Position numbers and translations under genes: made by a program. From Lumnitzera littorea (taxonomy: Eukaryota > Streptophyta > Magnoliopsida > Myrtales > Combretaceae), in the NCBI GenBank assembly GCA_024138015.1, contig JAMXBB010000002.1, forward strand, positions 6,799,995-6,863,994: DNA of 64,000 nucleotides. Reading direction: 5' to 3'. Below the pieces are notes generated by a model. The model searched no databases, was not told the DNA's origin, and saw only the letters and a list, made by a program, of their open reading frames with translations. This document shows, in pieces, positions 34,567-46,469 of the stretch (positions are counted from its first letter, which is position 1; each line of letters opens with the position of its first letter).

Positions 34567-35990
34567 GTCTAGTAGGCTAGCCATGTAAAAATTAAAAATT
34601 AATTAATGAGCTTTTGTATTATTATTTCTTTTTTGTATCATAGTTGTACTAACGGGTTTTTAATGATGTAGACCCTAAGGAAAAAGCCAAACTCAGTAGG
34701 CCCTATTAGGGAATTAGGGTAGGGTGAGGAGGCTATTTTACTTTGTAATAATCATCTGCATGTTTAGATATGGTTGGACTTGAGTCAACTTAGGAACTTA
34801 GGATGAGCTGCTATTGTATAACCCTCAAGTCGTTAGAGCCTTTACCCTTGTCTAGCGGTAATAGGTGAGCCTACTCAAGCTTCAATGTAGCCCACTAGGT
34901 TTTCCTTCAGAAAGCCTTGGAGCTATAGAACTTGAGACTTAGAGACCCCACCTTCTTCTATCATTTTTTTTTTAAAAACAGGTAGTTATTTTTAAATTAT
35001 AGGAAAAGCCCGATTAATTCACAGTTAGTTCGATTTTCTTCTTCAAAAAGGGTAAATTAAAAAAAAATACTAACCCTTATATATGAGTCTTCATAAACTT
35101 CATTTTTTTAAAAATTCCTATTTCAAACCTACTTATATAGAGAGATATTTCCCGACGGCGAATTTATCATACTTCTTATAGTTTATCAATAACCAACCCC
35201 ATTGCGTAACATTTATTTTGCGTATTTGTTTGGATATACTATCTTTTGTAATATATGTAGGTCTTGTATTTTTTATTTTATTTCATCAGTAATAGATTGT
35301 GTAACATAACATTTAACATAAAATGCTCAAAATCATTAGTATTTATTTCCCATCTCAAAGTCATCAATCTTGTAAATGTCTAAATTCTCGTTTGTTGTAT
35401 TAATCCATTAAGTTGTCACGTTTCTAATAGAGCTTTCTCTATGAATAGTTACCCTTAATGAGTCTTTCATTATAAAATAATTTTCGTTTGTTTCTATCAC
35501 CCTTGTAATAAAATTGCCATCCTATGTCCTTTGTTGTAGTCGTAATATTTCCAATTTTTTTGTAGATTCGTTGATGTTAATATTAGGTTTTTGTAACATA
35601 AAATTAACATTGATTTTTTTTTTAAAGTTCAAAAAAAAAAGGGAAATGTTTTCAAAATTATAAACTTGATATTTTTTTTTTAAAAAAAAGAGAATGTAGT
35701 TTTGCTAACAAGAAGAGATTCTTGTAGGTTTTGAAAAATTGCTTTTTAAATGATTTAGCCCAACTTGTAGCCTGTAATCACTTATTTTAAAAAAATCAAG
35801 ATATCTGAAGCTCTTGAACTGAGAATAGCCATAGCAGAAGGGGTTCTGAGCAAACACAGGAAACAAGTCAAGGTCATAACTCATACTCAAGCTTAAGGGC
35901 CTATTGACACACCATCTCAAGCATACAAGTCTACAGAGTTGCAAATTCAAGAGCCCATTATCAACATGATACAAAGATTAGAGAAAATAC
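34567..35990. other. Leader/internal region of the Ogre-like element
   Basis: No domain was recognised. From about 35780 forward-strand readings such as EPIINMIQRLEKIPETD suggest gag-like coding, too decayed to name. Confidence 0.35.
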
Positions 35991-36672
35991 CAGAAACAGA
36001 TTTGAATGGTCGAGTCTAAGGGGCATGTTTTTGCCATGATCTGAAAAATAAGGTTGTAGCCTAGAAAAAAAGTTGGTGATATTAGAAAAAAGGCTCACTA
36101 GCATGAAAATGGCAAATGGGTTATGTGCTTAAGTAGCTCGGAAACCTACATCCTAATATGAATAGGAAGTTACAGCCCAAGCATAAAGATGATTCAATGA
36201 AAGAAAAGTCGGGAGCAAATGGATCGATTGGGAAAGCCCAGAATCAAGGCAAGCCTATCTACAACAAGAGGAGGTGATTTACGTAGTTCAAGATTCCATT
36301 GGCCTAAGTATTCAAACAATTGAGAGATGTTGGACTACTGACATATGAAAACCCAACAAAGAAATATAAGCCAAAGGAACATGACCCCAACCAATGGTAT
36401 GGATATCATGTAGGCTAGGTGGGGCATACCATAGAAGACTGTTGGAAACTGAGGCATAAGGTGTAAGATTTGATTGATGCTAAGATTATCTAACCAAGTT
36501 TTCTAGAGATTGATGGGTTGATTAGCAGTGGTATCCCTAACTTAGGGGCATCAAATAGACAACCACCAACATTAGGCGTTGAGGATCTACTACTATCATC
36601 TAATTTGGTGGCTCACCACTTAAAGCAGTTGGGTATATTTTTGAAAGATCAATTCAACTGAATGAGCCAAGT
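35990..36672 (+). pseudogene. Gag C-terminal region of the Ogre-like element
   Basis: The forward strand reads FKQLRDVGLLTYENPTKKY, EHDPNQWYGYHVG, VGHTIEDCWKLRHKVQDLID and later GVEDLLLSSNLVAHHL. In Tat/Ogre gag the single knuckle has the form CxYHxGxxGHTTExCxxLKHKVQDLIDA; here the first Cys is Trp (QWYGYH) while His and the last Cys (EDCW) remain. Stops are frequent. Confidence 0.7.
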
Positions 36673-38429
36673 TTGAAGAAGTAACAGAAATAGGGGCAAG
36701 AAGTAGCGAAGAATTTTAGTTCCTACATTTTTTTTAGAATAATATTTCATTTTAGAGCTTATAATAGATATGACTTATTGACTAAAGCAATTTTCATGTA
36801 TATTCTTGTCTTTATACGCTATGAAATTAGCTCAATTCAAATAAGGCATTTCAAATGAGTGAAAATGGATAAAGAAAGTGTGAATTCGAAACTTACAAAT
36901 TTCCACTTAAGGGAATGATAACACGTTACTTGAAAAGTTTAGGATGAAAAGAGACAACCTATGTCCCAAACACTAACCCTAGACACAGATGAGAGAAGAG
37001 TGCCATCAAAGTGAGTAATTGGACTTATTCCTTAAAGGAGTTATGTCTTAAACTTAGTACACATGTCAAAATGATATTACGCATTCATTTCATCATCCTT
37101 AAACACAATTATCCCTTGCAAATCCATTTAAACCTTTAGAGGATTTTTCTTAAAATTAGCCTTGTCAAGAACTACCATAAATTAAGGCAATCAGGAGGTT
37201 AAGGTCAGTAATTTGGAGAAAAGGAGTAAACTAACTTATGCTTGCCTTAGTTATGCCAATTCATGAGCAAATATTGTCATAGATAATTCAATTTTTTTAA
37301 AGTGAAGAAGAGTTTCAAACTATATACACCTTACTCAGGCTCGTACACTTATTCAAATACAGTAAGTCCGCAGATTCTTTCTTAAGCACTTCTCCCAAGC
37401 TTATACACCTTGACCTTATCTTTTAGTATTTCAAATCCTATTACGTGAAAACTCAACAATGGAAGGTGACAACCTAAACCAAAGAAAAAGAAAAAGAAAA
37501 AGGTGAAGAAAAAAAAGATTGAAGATATTAGCAAGGTGATCACCTTTAAAAAGTAGCCAAATTATTAATAAGCCAAAAGTTCAAACTTGTAATGGTATCT
37601 AAAGGCTAAACACTTTCAATTCCCAAGCTCAAAAGTAAAGCCCTCATTTTATGATCCTACTTACTATACTAGCCTTAATGAAACTCTTTTGACTAAAGAA
37701 ATAGACTTATCTTAAGCGAAATTTGCTTATGAAACTAGGGCAAGCCCATGTTTAGTTTCTCATAGGTTCTTAGCTTGTAAACTCGAGATGGATAGTATAT
37801 GATTTCTTTTAAATTTAGCCAAAGTACATTGATATCCACTTGCTTAAACCATTGACCAAAAGCCTTACATTGCAAACATAGAAAAGACCTATTGATTGAC
37901 CAGAATATACCAATTACAAGATAGGCTACAATTTTTGGGATTGATGCTGAGAGTAAAAACAAACCTATGAGAGTGCAAGGAAGTCTAGTTTAACTAAACA
38001 TTTCAAGTAATGATATCTATCCCCTTAGTGGAAAATTAAAGAGTTGAGTACTTTCTCAAAAATAAGAATGGTCATTTATCCTAAACTTGAAATTAGTACT
38101 TCGAGGGATTACAAGAATCATGAATTATGCTACAGGAAACAAAATTGAGAGAATGGGCAATCAATGGGCATGGGGCAAGCCAACCCCTTATTGGTGATCT
38201 TTAGACTTTTCAAAACTTTCTCACTCGTTAGCTACATAATTTTCTATCGAATAGTGTTTTTTAATTTCTTGAAAAAACATTTTCAAAAGATAAATGAAAC
38301 TTTTAAAATTATCAAGAGGGATTTCTTAAAAAAAAAAATTTTTAATTTTTTAAGGAGTCATCAAAATCCTTCAAACTCAAAGTCACAAATCAATTGGTCA
38401 AAACTCATGAAAGTTTTCTTCCTTTCTAA
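36673..38429. other. Unassigned internal region of the Ogre-like element
   Basis: Neither strand gives a recognisable domain. Short ORFs at 37735-37962 (reverse) and 38164-38442 (forward) have no family features. The pol genes expected here are absent or decayed beyond recognition. Confidence 0.35.
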
Positions 38430-38610
38430 GATCGCTTGCTGATAAAAGTGCTATCCTATCTAGTCTTTTTCTAGGATCACTTGCTTAAAGGAGCACTATC
38501 CTATCTATTCCTTAGTTGGATCGTTTGCTCAAACGAGCACCATCCAGTCATTTAAAAGACCATTTGATCATGGGAGTGCTATCTCATTTTGTCTTTAATA
38601 GAATATCATC
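38430..38610. repeat. About 45-60 bp tandem repeat, about four copies
   Basis: Units of the type aggatcacttgcttaaagga plus gcactatcctatctagtct recur from 38430 to about 38600, becoming less alike rightward. Confidence 0.75.
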
Positions 38611-38626
38611 TTATCTTGTCTTCAAA

Positions 38627-39430
38627 AGATCTATCCTTTCGAGCAAAATGAATCTTGAAGAGATTTATTCTCTTTGGATTATTAACCAGTTTTTGAAATC
38701 TCGAAGAGATCTATCTTCTTCGGATTATTCACTAAATCAAAACGAATCTCGAAGAGATCTATCCTTATCGGATTATTCACCAAATCAAAATGAATCTCGA
38801 AAAGATCTATCATCCTTGAATTATTCACCAAATCAAAACGAATCTCGAAGAGATTTACTCTCTTCAAATTATTCATCAAATAAAAAAGAAATATCAAAGA
38901 GATTTATCCTCTTCAGATTATTCACCAAATAAATTTTTTCTCGAATAAATCTATCCTCTTCAAATTGTCTAATCAAGTCAAGTTTTTTGAAATTTCGAAG
39001 AGATCTATCTTATTCAAGTTATCAAACTAGAGCCAGTTTTTTTTTTTTAATCTCAAAGAGATTTATTATCTTCAGGTTATCAAACCAAAGCAAGTTTTTT
39101 TTTTTTTAAATTTCAAAGAGATCTATCCTCTTTGAGTTATTTACCAAAGCAAGTTTTTTGAAATCTTGAAGAAATCTATCATTTTCTGATTATTAAACCA
39201 GAGTAAGTTTTTTTGAAATTTCAAAGAGATCTATCCTCTTTGGCTTATCAAACCAAAGTAAGTTTTCTTGAGATCTTGAAGAGATCTATCATCTTTGGAT
39301 CATCCACCAAAATGAAGTGTTCTTGAAATCTTGAAGAGATCTATTCTCTTCGAATTATCCACTAGGCCAAAACATTTGTGAAATCTCGAAGAGATCTATT
39401 ATTTTCGGATTATCCACCAAAACAAGTCAA
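38627..39430. repeat. 48-60 bp tandem array, about 16 copies
   Basis: Units contain tctcgaagagatctatcct, cttcggattattcaccaaa and tcaaaacgaa. Starts at 38699, 38747, 38795 and 38843 give an exact period of 48; later units grow to about 55-60 bases through T-rich insertions (gttttttttt). It ends about 130 bases before the 3' LTR. Because 48 is divisible by three, forward ORF 38516-38932 and reverse ORF 38897-38682 remain open; these are by-products of the array, and I do not call them genes. Confidence 0.93.
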
Positions 39431-39549
39431 TTAGGCCTCTTTAAATTCCTTCATAAAACATAACTTAATTGATCGGTTTAAAGTAGGGTTTAGTAAAAAC
39501 GAGTATCTCTTTTATCTTTGTAGCGAAATTCTAATCAAACTTCACTATA

Positions 39550-39560
39550 AAGAGGAGCAA
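39550..39560 (+). other. Polypurine tract of the Ogre-like element
   Basis: The purine-rich aagaggagcaa lies immediately before the 3' LTR start, where plus-strand priming occurs in LTR elements. Confidence 0.55.
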
Positions 39561-40289
39561 CCATAAACACTTCATTTTTTCCATTTTCATTTTCATTTTC
39601 ATTTTAAGTGGAGCCAAGATAATAAATAAACAAAAAAGATAAGAAAATAATAAAAACGAAAAAACGAAAATTAAAAGAAAAAATGAAAAATGAAAAAAAT
39701 AAAAAGAGAGAGAGTCAAGTCGAGTCCAATCGTATCTAGTCGAGTCGTATCAAGTTAAATTGCGTCGGGTCATTGAGTGTCCAATCAGATAATGGTGTAT
39801 GATTAATTTAATAAATCATTAAGTCATTTAAGAATTGGGTTTTATTAAAATAATTTTAGTCTAGTCCGATTTAAAATAGATTTTTTTTTTATCTAATTTA
39901 TATTGAATCAAAATAGATTTAGTATTTATTAGATAAGTTATCGGGTTATATCAGATTGGATCAAAACAAGTCTGAAAAATAGAAAGCTTAAATTAAATAG
40001 GATTTTTATAAATTAGATTAAATTTTTGAAGAATCGTAATCGTATTTTTTATATTTTCAATACAAAAGATACAATTAAAAATTTATAAATAGGAAGTTAG
40101 CAGGCGCCGTTAGATACATTTCTTACAATTACAGAATCCCACGATCACTTCTTAAATCTTTCACTCATCTACCAAAACATTCGTCACCTGACACGCATAA
40201 CCCCTGTTCCTCTACCCACAAGCTGACATGCTAACGTCCTAACAAATTCATGCCGCAATTCACACACAAAATAACCGAACAGCTTGGAT
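39561..40289 (+). repeat. 3' LTR (truncated) of the Ogre-like element
   Basis: It begins ccataaacacttcatttttt (tg to cc) and follows the 5' LTR block by block: 'ggataataaata', 'aataaatcattaagtcattt', the TATA box and 'aacaaattcatgccgcaatt'. Similarity ends at about 40289, so about 1.7 kb of the LTR is missing at this end. Confidence 0.8.
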
Positions 40290-40420
40290 AGGAGTGCCTG
40301 CTATTACCATTTACATATACTAAGTTATCTTAGAATAACATTAATGCTTTGGTACATATTTGGGAATCTAAAAAATGATAATTAAGTGCATTGTTTTGTT
40401 TCCTAACCTGTATTTGTCAG

Positions 40421-40918
40421 GTTGAAAATCAAGAGGGAGTGGTGAATTTCGATGATATTCTTGCCAATACAGATGTGTTTATGGTTGCAAGAGGTGATAT
40501 TGGAATGGAAATTCGTATTAAAAAGATATTTCTTGCACAAAAACTTATGATTTGCAAATGCAATATTCAAGGAAAGCCAGTTGTGACAGCAGAGGTGGAA
40601 GCACTGCGAAATTGGTGGCAAAATATAAACCAAGCACTCCAATATTGTCTATGGTTTTCCCCAAGATAAAGACAAATGTCTTTTGATTGGTCTTACAGTA
40701 TTCAATCTCCAGCCAGGCATAGTCTTATTTTCCATGGATTGGTTCCACTTTTGTGTGCAGCATCTGCTCGGGCTTCTAATGAAGAAACAACAGAAGAAGC
40801 TACTGGATATGCTGTGCAGCATGCCAGATCAAAGGGACAATGCAGACATGGATATTCTGTTGTGGCTCTCCATAGGATCGGAACTGCATCATTAATCAAA
40901 ATCTTGACTGTAAAGTAA
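40421..40918 (+). pseudogene. Pyruvate kinase pseudogene (C-terminal exon parts)
   Basis: After an intron end (tatttgtcag) the exon reads [40 protein letters not shown] and GKPVVTA, all closely pyruvate kinase (barrel strand with the MVARGDLGxE magnesium/substrate site). At about 40591 it jumps to [19 protein letters not shown], so roughly 120 codons are deleted. A one-base insertion near 40678 shifts the frame before SFDWSYSIQSPARHSLIFHG, and the reading ends VVALHRIGTASLIKILTVK and stop (40916-40918), a normal plant cytosolic pyruvate kinase C-terminus. The N-terminal exons are absent; upstream lies LTR sequence. Confidence 0.88.
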
Positions 40919-41097
40919 TGGCTGTTGCCACTGCATCCTAATCATTTTTGTTGTGGAGATTTGAAGTCTTGGTGCAAAAGTTTTTTTGCCAAGATTATAT
41001 AAGCACATAAACTGATCTTCCATCTCGATTTAGGTCAATGTAATTTTCTTGTATATGGAGATTCTGTTTTTTTGCCACTGCACCTTAAACATGAAAT

Positions 41098-41209
41098 ATG
41101 ATCACACCTATTTGGTTAAACTAAATATGTTACTGTGTTGAAGATGACCAGAAGCTTCTTGTATATGAGTTTCTGCCTCAAGGAAGCTTGCAGAACCACC
41201 TTTTCAGAA
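41098..41209 (+). pseudogene. Receptor-like cytoplasmic kinase exon fragment
   Basis: The reading [20 protein letters not shown] plus HLFR (41137-41208), preceded out of frame by HPNLVKLIGYC-like sequence (41103-41136), is the kinase N-lobe of plant class VII receptor-like cytoplasmic kinases. It ends at a GTAACT donor-like site where these genes have an intron. There is a frameshift in the HPNLVKLIGY part. No following exon was found. Confidence 0.72.
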
Positions 41210-44200
41210 GTAACTAGTTGCCATTTCTTTATTATATCAGATCTTCTTAGCTATGGAATTTCTTTATCACTTCTTTATCATTTCTCTATGACTGCTCTGG
41301 TATATTAAGCTTTATATGTAGTTCTTTTGAAGTTTGATTCTTCATGTCATTCATATTATGTATATTGATCCAGTGAAAACTTCAATGATATTTATTATTT
41401 TGTGTCATGGCTTTTCTTCATAGCATGTACTGTAGCAGTTCCAACATTATCTCAATAAATTTAGCCTTATTCAACCATCTTCATTTTGTAAAACCTTAAT
41501 CGTTAAGCAATGATTTTTTTATAAGAATACGTTCAAATTTTTTATTGCAGTAGTTGAAGGAGCGGTACTTGCATATTTGTGCTGTGTAATTATAGAAAGT
41601 TAGTTCTTGTCTTGTAGCTTATTAACCATGACAAGGCTTTGTGCTGTGGCACTTGATGACTTGCTAAAGAAAAAGATCTTTTATGTTCGATTGAATTGAT
41701 TTCTTTGTTTCTAGGATACATGTTGATAATTTTTTTTTCTCCCTTTTTCTTCTGAGTAGAAATTCTCTCAGTGATGACAGGATATTGCTGATAAGTTATT
41801 GTTTTCTTCCTCTTTCTTTTGATGAGAAATTTTTTCAGTGATGCGCGTCTTGCTGTGTATCTTAATACATAGTTTTATTGTAGCATCTCTCCCACGAGCA
41901 ATCATTTAAAGACCTAGAAGCAATGAATTTGCACAAATCTTATTCTTAACAAATTACAAAATGCATCCCTTTAAAGACCCAAACCAGAACCGCACATATA
42001 TATCAAATCTATGCATTTTCCCATATCAGTACTTAGGTATTTCCCTTTAAGCTGTATGTGTAAATACATTTTAAAATGATAGTAATGTTGTATAGTTCAC
42101 AAAAAATCTTGTAGATCCATTTTTTGGTTCTTCTCAACTTTTGGGTGTGGACACTTTCCATGTAACTAGATCCTATTAGATTAGACTTCATTTCTCACGT
42201 GAAGTGCTTATATTACCTCCAATATTTTTTTCCCCTTTTCTCCATTTTAACTGTTCTAAACCTCCTATTATTAACAATTATTAGAAGAGCCCGTGCTTAT
42301 CATGTTGCTAGTACATTACAGTAGAAATGTTAGCTTTATTGTTGCATAATGAGAAATGGTGCAGAAGCATGAGAAAACAAAGTGAAAGAAATTGTAAATT
42401 AAGACTGGAGAAGCCTAGCTAATGAACACTATAGCAGAGAAATATACAGGTACAACTCGAAAACTGCAGAATAAATCAGTTAGATGCCATAGTATTCCCT
42501 TTTTATTATAATAGTTAATTCCATTCACAACTATATGTCAACAAAATATTCAACATTCTAGTGGCTTCACAGATGCCAACCTGTTCCAAGGTTGTACCTT
42601 AACTAGTTCTTCAGAAAAATAATTCATCAAGTTTTTCCACCTTGACCTTGATGAAAACAATAACTTGGATAAAATCTACATAGCATTTGTTCTGTCTACA
42701 TATTTCAGATATTACGAAAAAAGAATGGAGATTCTAAGTGACATCTTTATTTATTTTTTTTTAAAGTTTCAAGTTTGTTTATTTCCATTTTTTTGGCCAA
42801 CAAGTTCATTTATTTCTACACATATAATTTTTTTCCCCTTAACTTTTCATTGGCTCCTCAATCAATCTTTCATCAACAAACTACATGCTTACAAGGATAA
42901 GACCTTGTTTGGTTAAATTTCCAAGGTGGCATTATTGCCATAGCTCGAGTACCTCCGTTTTTAAGACAGTCTAAAGATATGGCCTCCTACCCACTTTAGA
43001 CCACCTAAAACGCATACCTCATACATAGTCATAAGGTACTCTGCAAGTTATCTTAGGAACAACTACTGGCTCATTGTCCATTAGTTTGTGTTCCAAATAC
43101 AATCTGGAAATGCAATCCAAATCGAGCACTTTGAAAACTAACCCTATGATTACATACCTTAAGGTAGAGTTTAGGTACTATAACAATAGGAAAAAAAATG
43201 TTGAACATGAAGCATGCAAGATAACAAGGACATCACTGAGAACATCAATACGCATCCTTGTTCTCATCCTTTCTATATCCCATATTCATGGATAACAACA
43301 TAGCAGCGATGATGATCTACGCAATACACAGAAGAAATCCCATTTTCTAGATTCATGAATTCATTTCCTTGCACATTGATTGAAGATTCTTTGACCTCAC
43401 TTATGCTGCAATTCGTGCTCAACTTTCATCAACAATTCCTTATGTTCACTTCACTCGTGCTCCAATTGGTGTTCCACTTGCTCAAAGCGTCAAACTACCT
43501 TCTTGGCAAATTTAAGTCCAAAACGACACGTCGGATCATCAATCCATTCGAAAAAGCTACAACTATCTCCGACCTACAAAGGTTATAATGGTTAGGTTCA
43601 CTACAACATTATAAAACATATAGGTGAATATTACACAATGGAACATGTTGTAGCGTATAGTTCTTACTTAATACCCAAGGCATCCATGAAATCTTCTCCC
43701 AAATGATTCTGGCTTCCAAGAATGCACTTTGGCAACTTGTTTCCCACATCGACATTCCATCCTCTTTCACTCCGAGTTGACAAAAGAGGTTGATCCCGAT
43801 GCATTGGATATGATATGGGACCGCATAGAAAAAGAGATTGTCACTACAGTGTTGGCTAGCAAGTAAGTAAGTCGACCCAATAGATAGTCTCACATCACAT
43901 CCATCCTATATAAGCAACTAAATGGTACGAAGACATCACGGCTATGTTATATTCGATAATGCGGATTAATGGTGAAACAACCTGAAATTGGTAACTCTAA
44001 AAGGAACAATGGAATTAGATTAAAAACAACGACAAGTAAATGCATGACATAAGACAAATGAACTACGACAGGATTATAATGAATGCTCATGAACGATTAT
44101 CATAACCATAAGCATATGTTGCACCACTATATAGTGCCATGAAAATAAAACTTTACCCTATTTTTTTTTTTCTTTCTCACAACGGGATAATCCTTCTCTT

Positions 44201-44735
44201 TCCTTTTCTCTTTGGAGATCAAACATGGAGTAACCATTGAAATGATTTACATTGTTCGTACAAATCTGTTGGTACGGAGTATCATATGCAAAAAAATTCA
44301 AGTTATTGAAAAACTCAGATGCGTCTAAGTGAAGGAAAGGTTCCTTCCATCCTACTACTAACTAACGTCATTCACAATTTCAGAAAAAATCTGGTTGTGA
44401 GAATACATTTTTTTTTTTCGATTATAATATGAAAGATAAATGGCTGAAAATAAAGCATTACAACAATTATATGAAGAATAAGTACTATTGCAAGAGATTA
44501 GTAAAGTTTGGGGGTATTGCGATTGAGACGCTAGCGGACTTCCACCATGATTACCCCCAACCATCTTGCATCAATAGTGGCTTAGTTCAGGAAGGTATTC
44601 AAATTTACGCACCTGGGTGATAAGCATGTCCAATGGATTGATCCGACTTCACCTCTCGCATGCTATGGGGCATCGATTATTTCTCAAGGGTTTGAAAAAT
44701 TTGGGGATGAGATGATGTGATGGTCTCCATTGTGT
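41210..44735. other. Unassigned AT-rich DNA
   Basis: No recognisable protein or repeat family. Two short similar blocks occur at about 41736-41790 and 41808-41855 (tctttcttttgatgagaaatt; ttcagtgatg...ttgctg). Small ORFs near 42665, 43074, 43355 and 43609-43893 (reverse) have no family features and no splice or repeat support. Confidence 0.3.
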
Positions 44736-44975
44736 AGATATATTATTTCATTTTCATTTTTAAAAGAATAGGGTCATTTTGTACATATCACTTTATATTC
44801 CTAGTTTATTCTCCGTTTAGTTTTGCTAAGTGAACAATGAGAGTACAATTTCATTACATATAACCAAACACCCTAGTATGCAATCCCAGCTCATTACACC
44901 TTTATTCCATTACTCAATAATTGTAATTTCATTTCCCTTCTATTCCATTTAGTCAAGTAAACATGTTATATATGT
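44736..44975. repeat. Possible MITE
   Basis: The block contains accaaacaccctagtatg and tccatttagtcaagtaaaca, phrases common in plant MITEs that interrupt 'TTTGG' contexts, and it cuts into copia-like sequence on its right. No convincing terminal inverted repeat was drawn. Confidence 0.25.
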
Positions 44976-45330
44976 TCTAGGCTCTCAAATTGTGAAAACA
45001 TTAGCTAATGAAGCTATGTAATCTTTGGGAAATAAAGCAAGTCAATTGGTTTGAACAAAGGATAAGGTTGAACAGAAGAAGATTGAGAAAAAATTGCATT
45101 AGCTGATGAATTATGTTCAACTTCATGTATAAAATCATTAAGCTAAACAGGAGTATGTTTGATTGCTATTTATTTTCGACAAACTGGAGCTAATGAAGAG
45201 TCAGGATGCAAAGAATTCACGTAAGATGATGCAGGATGATTAGAAAAATGTTCATTAGACAAAACAATTCCATCAGGAGAATGCAAAAGAGAGGAAAGTA
45301 GCTTTTTACAAAAGTAAGGAGCCATCGATA
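44976..45330 (-). pseudogene. Copia polyprotein remnant (integrase-RT linker)
   Basis: The reverse strand reads IKHTPV*LNDFIHEVEHNSS, then PYPLFKPIDLLYFPK and LANVFTI*EPRTY. Plant copia elements carry RRSxRxxxxPxWLxDFV and FLxxxxxxxEPxxYxEA just before RT. Both Trp codons are stops, as expected from TGG to TAG. The RT that should follow at lower coordinates is replaced by the possible MITE. Confidence 0.45.
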
Positions 45331-46469
45331 GCTTTTTTTTTTTTTTTTTCCTTTTTTACCACTTATTGATTGATGCGGAAAGAGTGTATTTTTGAAGGGA
45401 TTAATTTCTTTTACATTTAGTAGGGAGGATTCCTTACCATAGATAAATTTGAAAAAAAAAGAAAATTCACTTTGCTGTAAAAGGTATTTCCCTACTAGTC
45501 TCCTTGTGGAAAGTCCAATTTTTTGTAATGGTAATTGGAGGAAATATGTAAATCATGTAGAAGTATTGCAAATTGAAGGGGACTTATAATGTTGCTAAGT
45601 GAATTTTCTTAAGAGATTCTTTACTTGAATTCCTACAACTAGTTTGATATTTGCTAGAATTATTGCCTTGACCCACACATTTTTGGGAAGATTACTTCTT
45701 CCCTAGTTTTGATCCCTTCCTTTTGCATGATCTTTTGCTGAAAAATAGAAATCAAGCTATTTTTTCATCAACAAAGATTTAGCTATCATGTTAAGCCTAA
45801 ATTTACAGAGAGCAAAGATATTAACTAATTGTATCATCTATCTAGATATTGTGATAGATTGGCTTGAATTACTCCCAATATGACATCATTAATTGTTTGG
45901 AGCAAATATCAAGTGAAGGATAAGAAAGGCAAATTAGATTCAAGTTGAAGAGAAAAAACTTGTTAGGTAAATGAGTGTGATGGAATCAAGTTGAGTGCTC
46001 ATAATGTCAAAGTAACAACATATAGTTGAGGAGTCCTAAGGTATTATTTGGTTCTCTCCATGGAATTGAATTTGCTATTAGAGTTTGTGTGAGAATTTGT
46101 ATATATTATTGTCATGATTATAGGAAAAACATAGGTTCATATCTTCTAATTCTTTGGAATTAATTTCTCCCTACCATTAGTTATTAGGACCTAAGAAATT
46201 AGAAGTCATGAGCATATATTTTCTAGATATTACATTTATAACATGAAAATACTATTAGTAGAAAGCAATGATGAATATGATTTAATTTCATGGAATGAAC
46301 CAAACGAAGCTTGAGAGTATTTGTAGATGTATGTTTACTATTTCACCGAATTTGGGGTATTGTGTTGATCTTCATAGCAAATGTGCACAAAGTGAAAACC
46401 TATTGCTAATTCAAGGATCACAATCTATTGCAAATGTGATTTAAAAGAAGTAGAAATTCAGATTGTCAC
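45331..46469. other. Unassigned DNA, perhaps copia remnant and WSD pseudogene intron
   Basis: No clear coding motif. It lies 3' of the WSD pseudogene exon 2 (reverse strand), where its intron 2 would be. No copies of WSD exons 3-7 were found here. Confidence 0.3.

Larger units (their letters stand above)
32111..40289 (+). mobile_element. Ogre-like LTR retrotransposon, internal region mostly decayed
   Basis: A 2.4 kb LTR (32111-34542) is followed by a PBS of the tggcgactctgctgggg type, a leader, a gag C-terminal region (36260-36670), two tandem arrays (38430-39430), a polypurine tract (39550-39560) and the start of a second LTR (39561-40289). Long LTRs, this PBS type and repeats in the 3' UTR fit the Tat/Ogre lineage. 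No protease, RT or integrase was recognised between 36700 and 38400. It sits in the RT of another gypsy fragment, and its right end is truncated next to a pyruvate kinase pseudogene. Confidence 0.8.

Noticed and set aside
35705..35974. Reverse-strand ORF of 89 codons
   Set aside because: It lies antisense to gag-like reading in the Ogre-like element and has no family features.
38682..38897. Reverse-strand repeat ORF as a protein gene
   Set aside because: It is produced by the 48 bp tandem array, which has no stop in several frames.
40676..40918. Independent small gene starting at ATG 40676
   Set aside because: It is the pyruvate kinase C-terminus after a one-base frameshift, not a separate gene.
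43609..43893. Reverse-strand ORF of 94 codons as a gene
   Set aside because: No recognisable domain, no splice or promoter context, and surroundings look intergenic.
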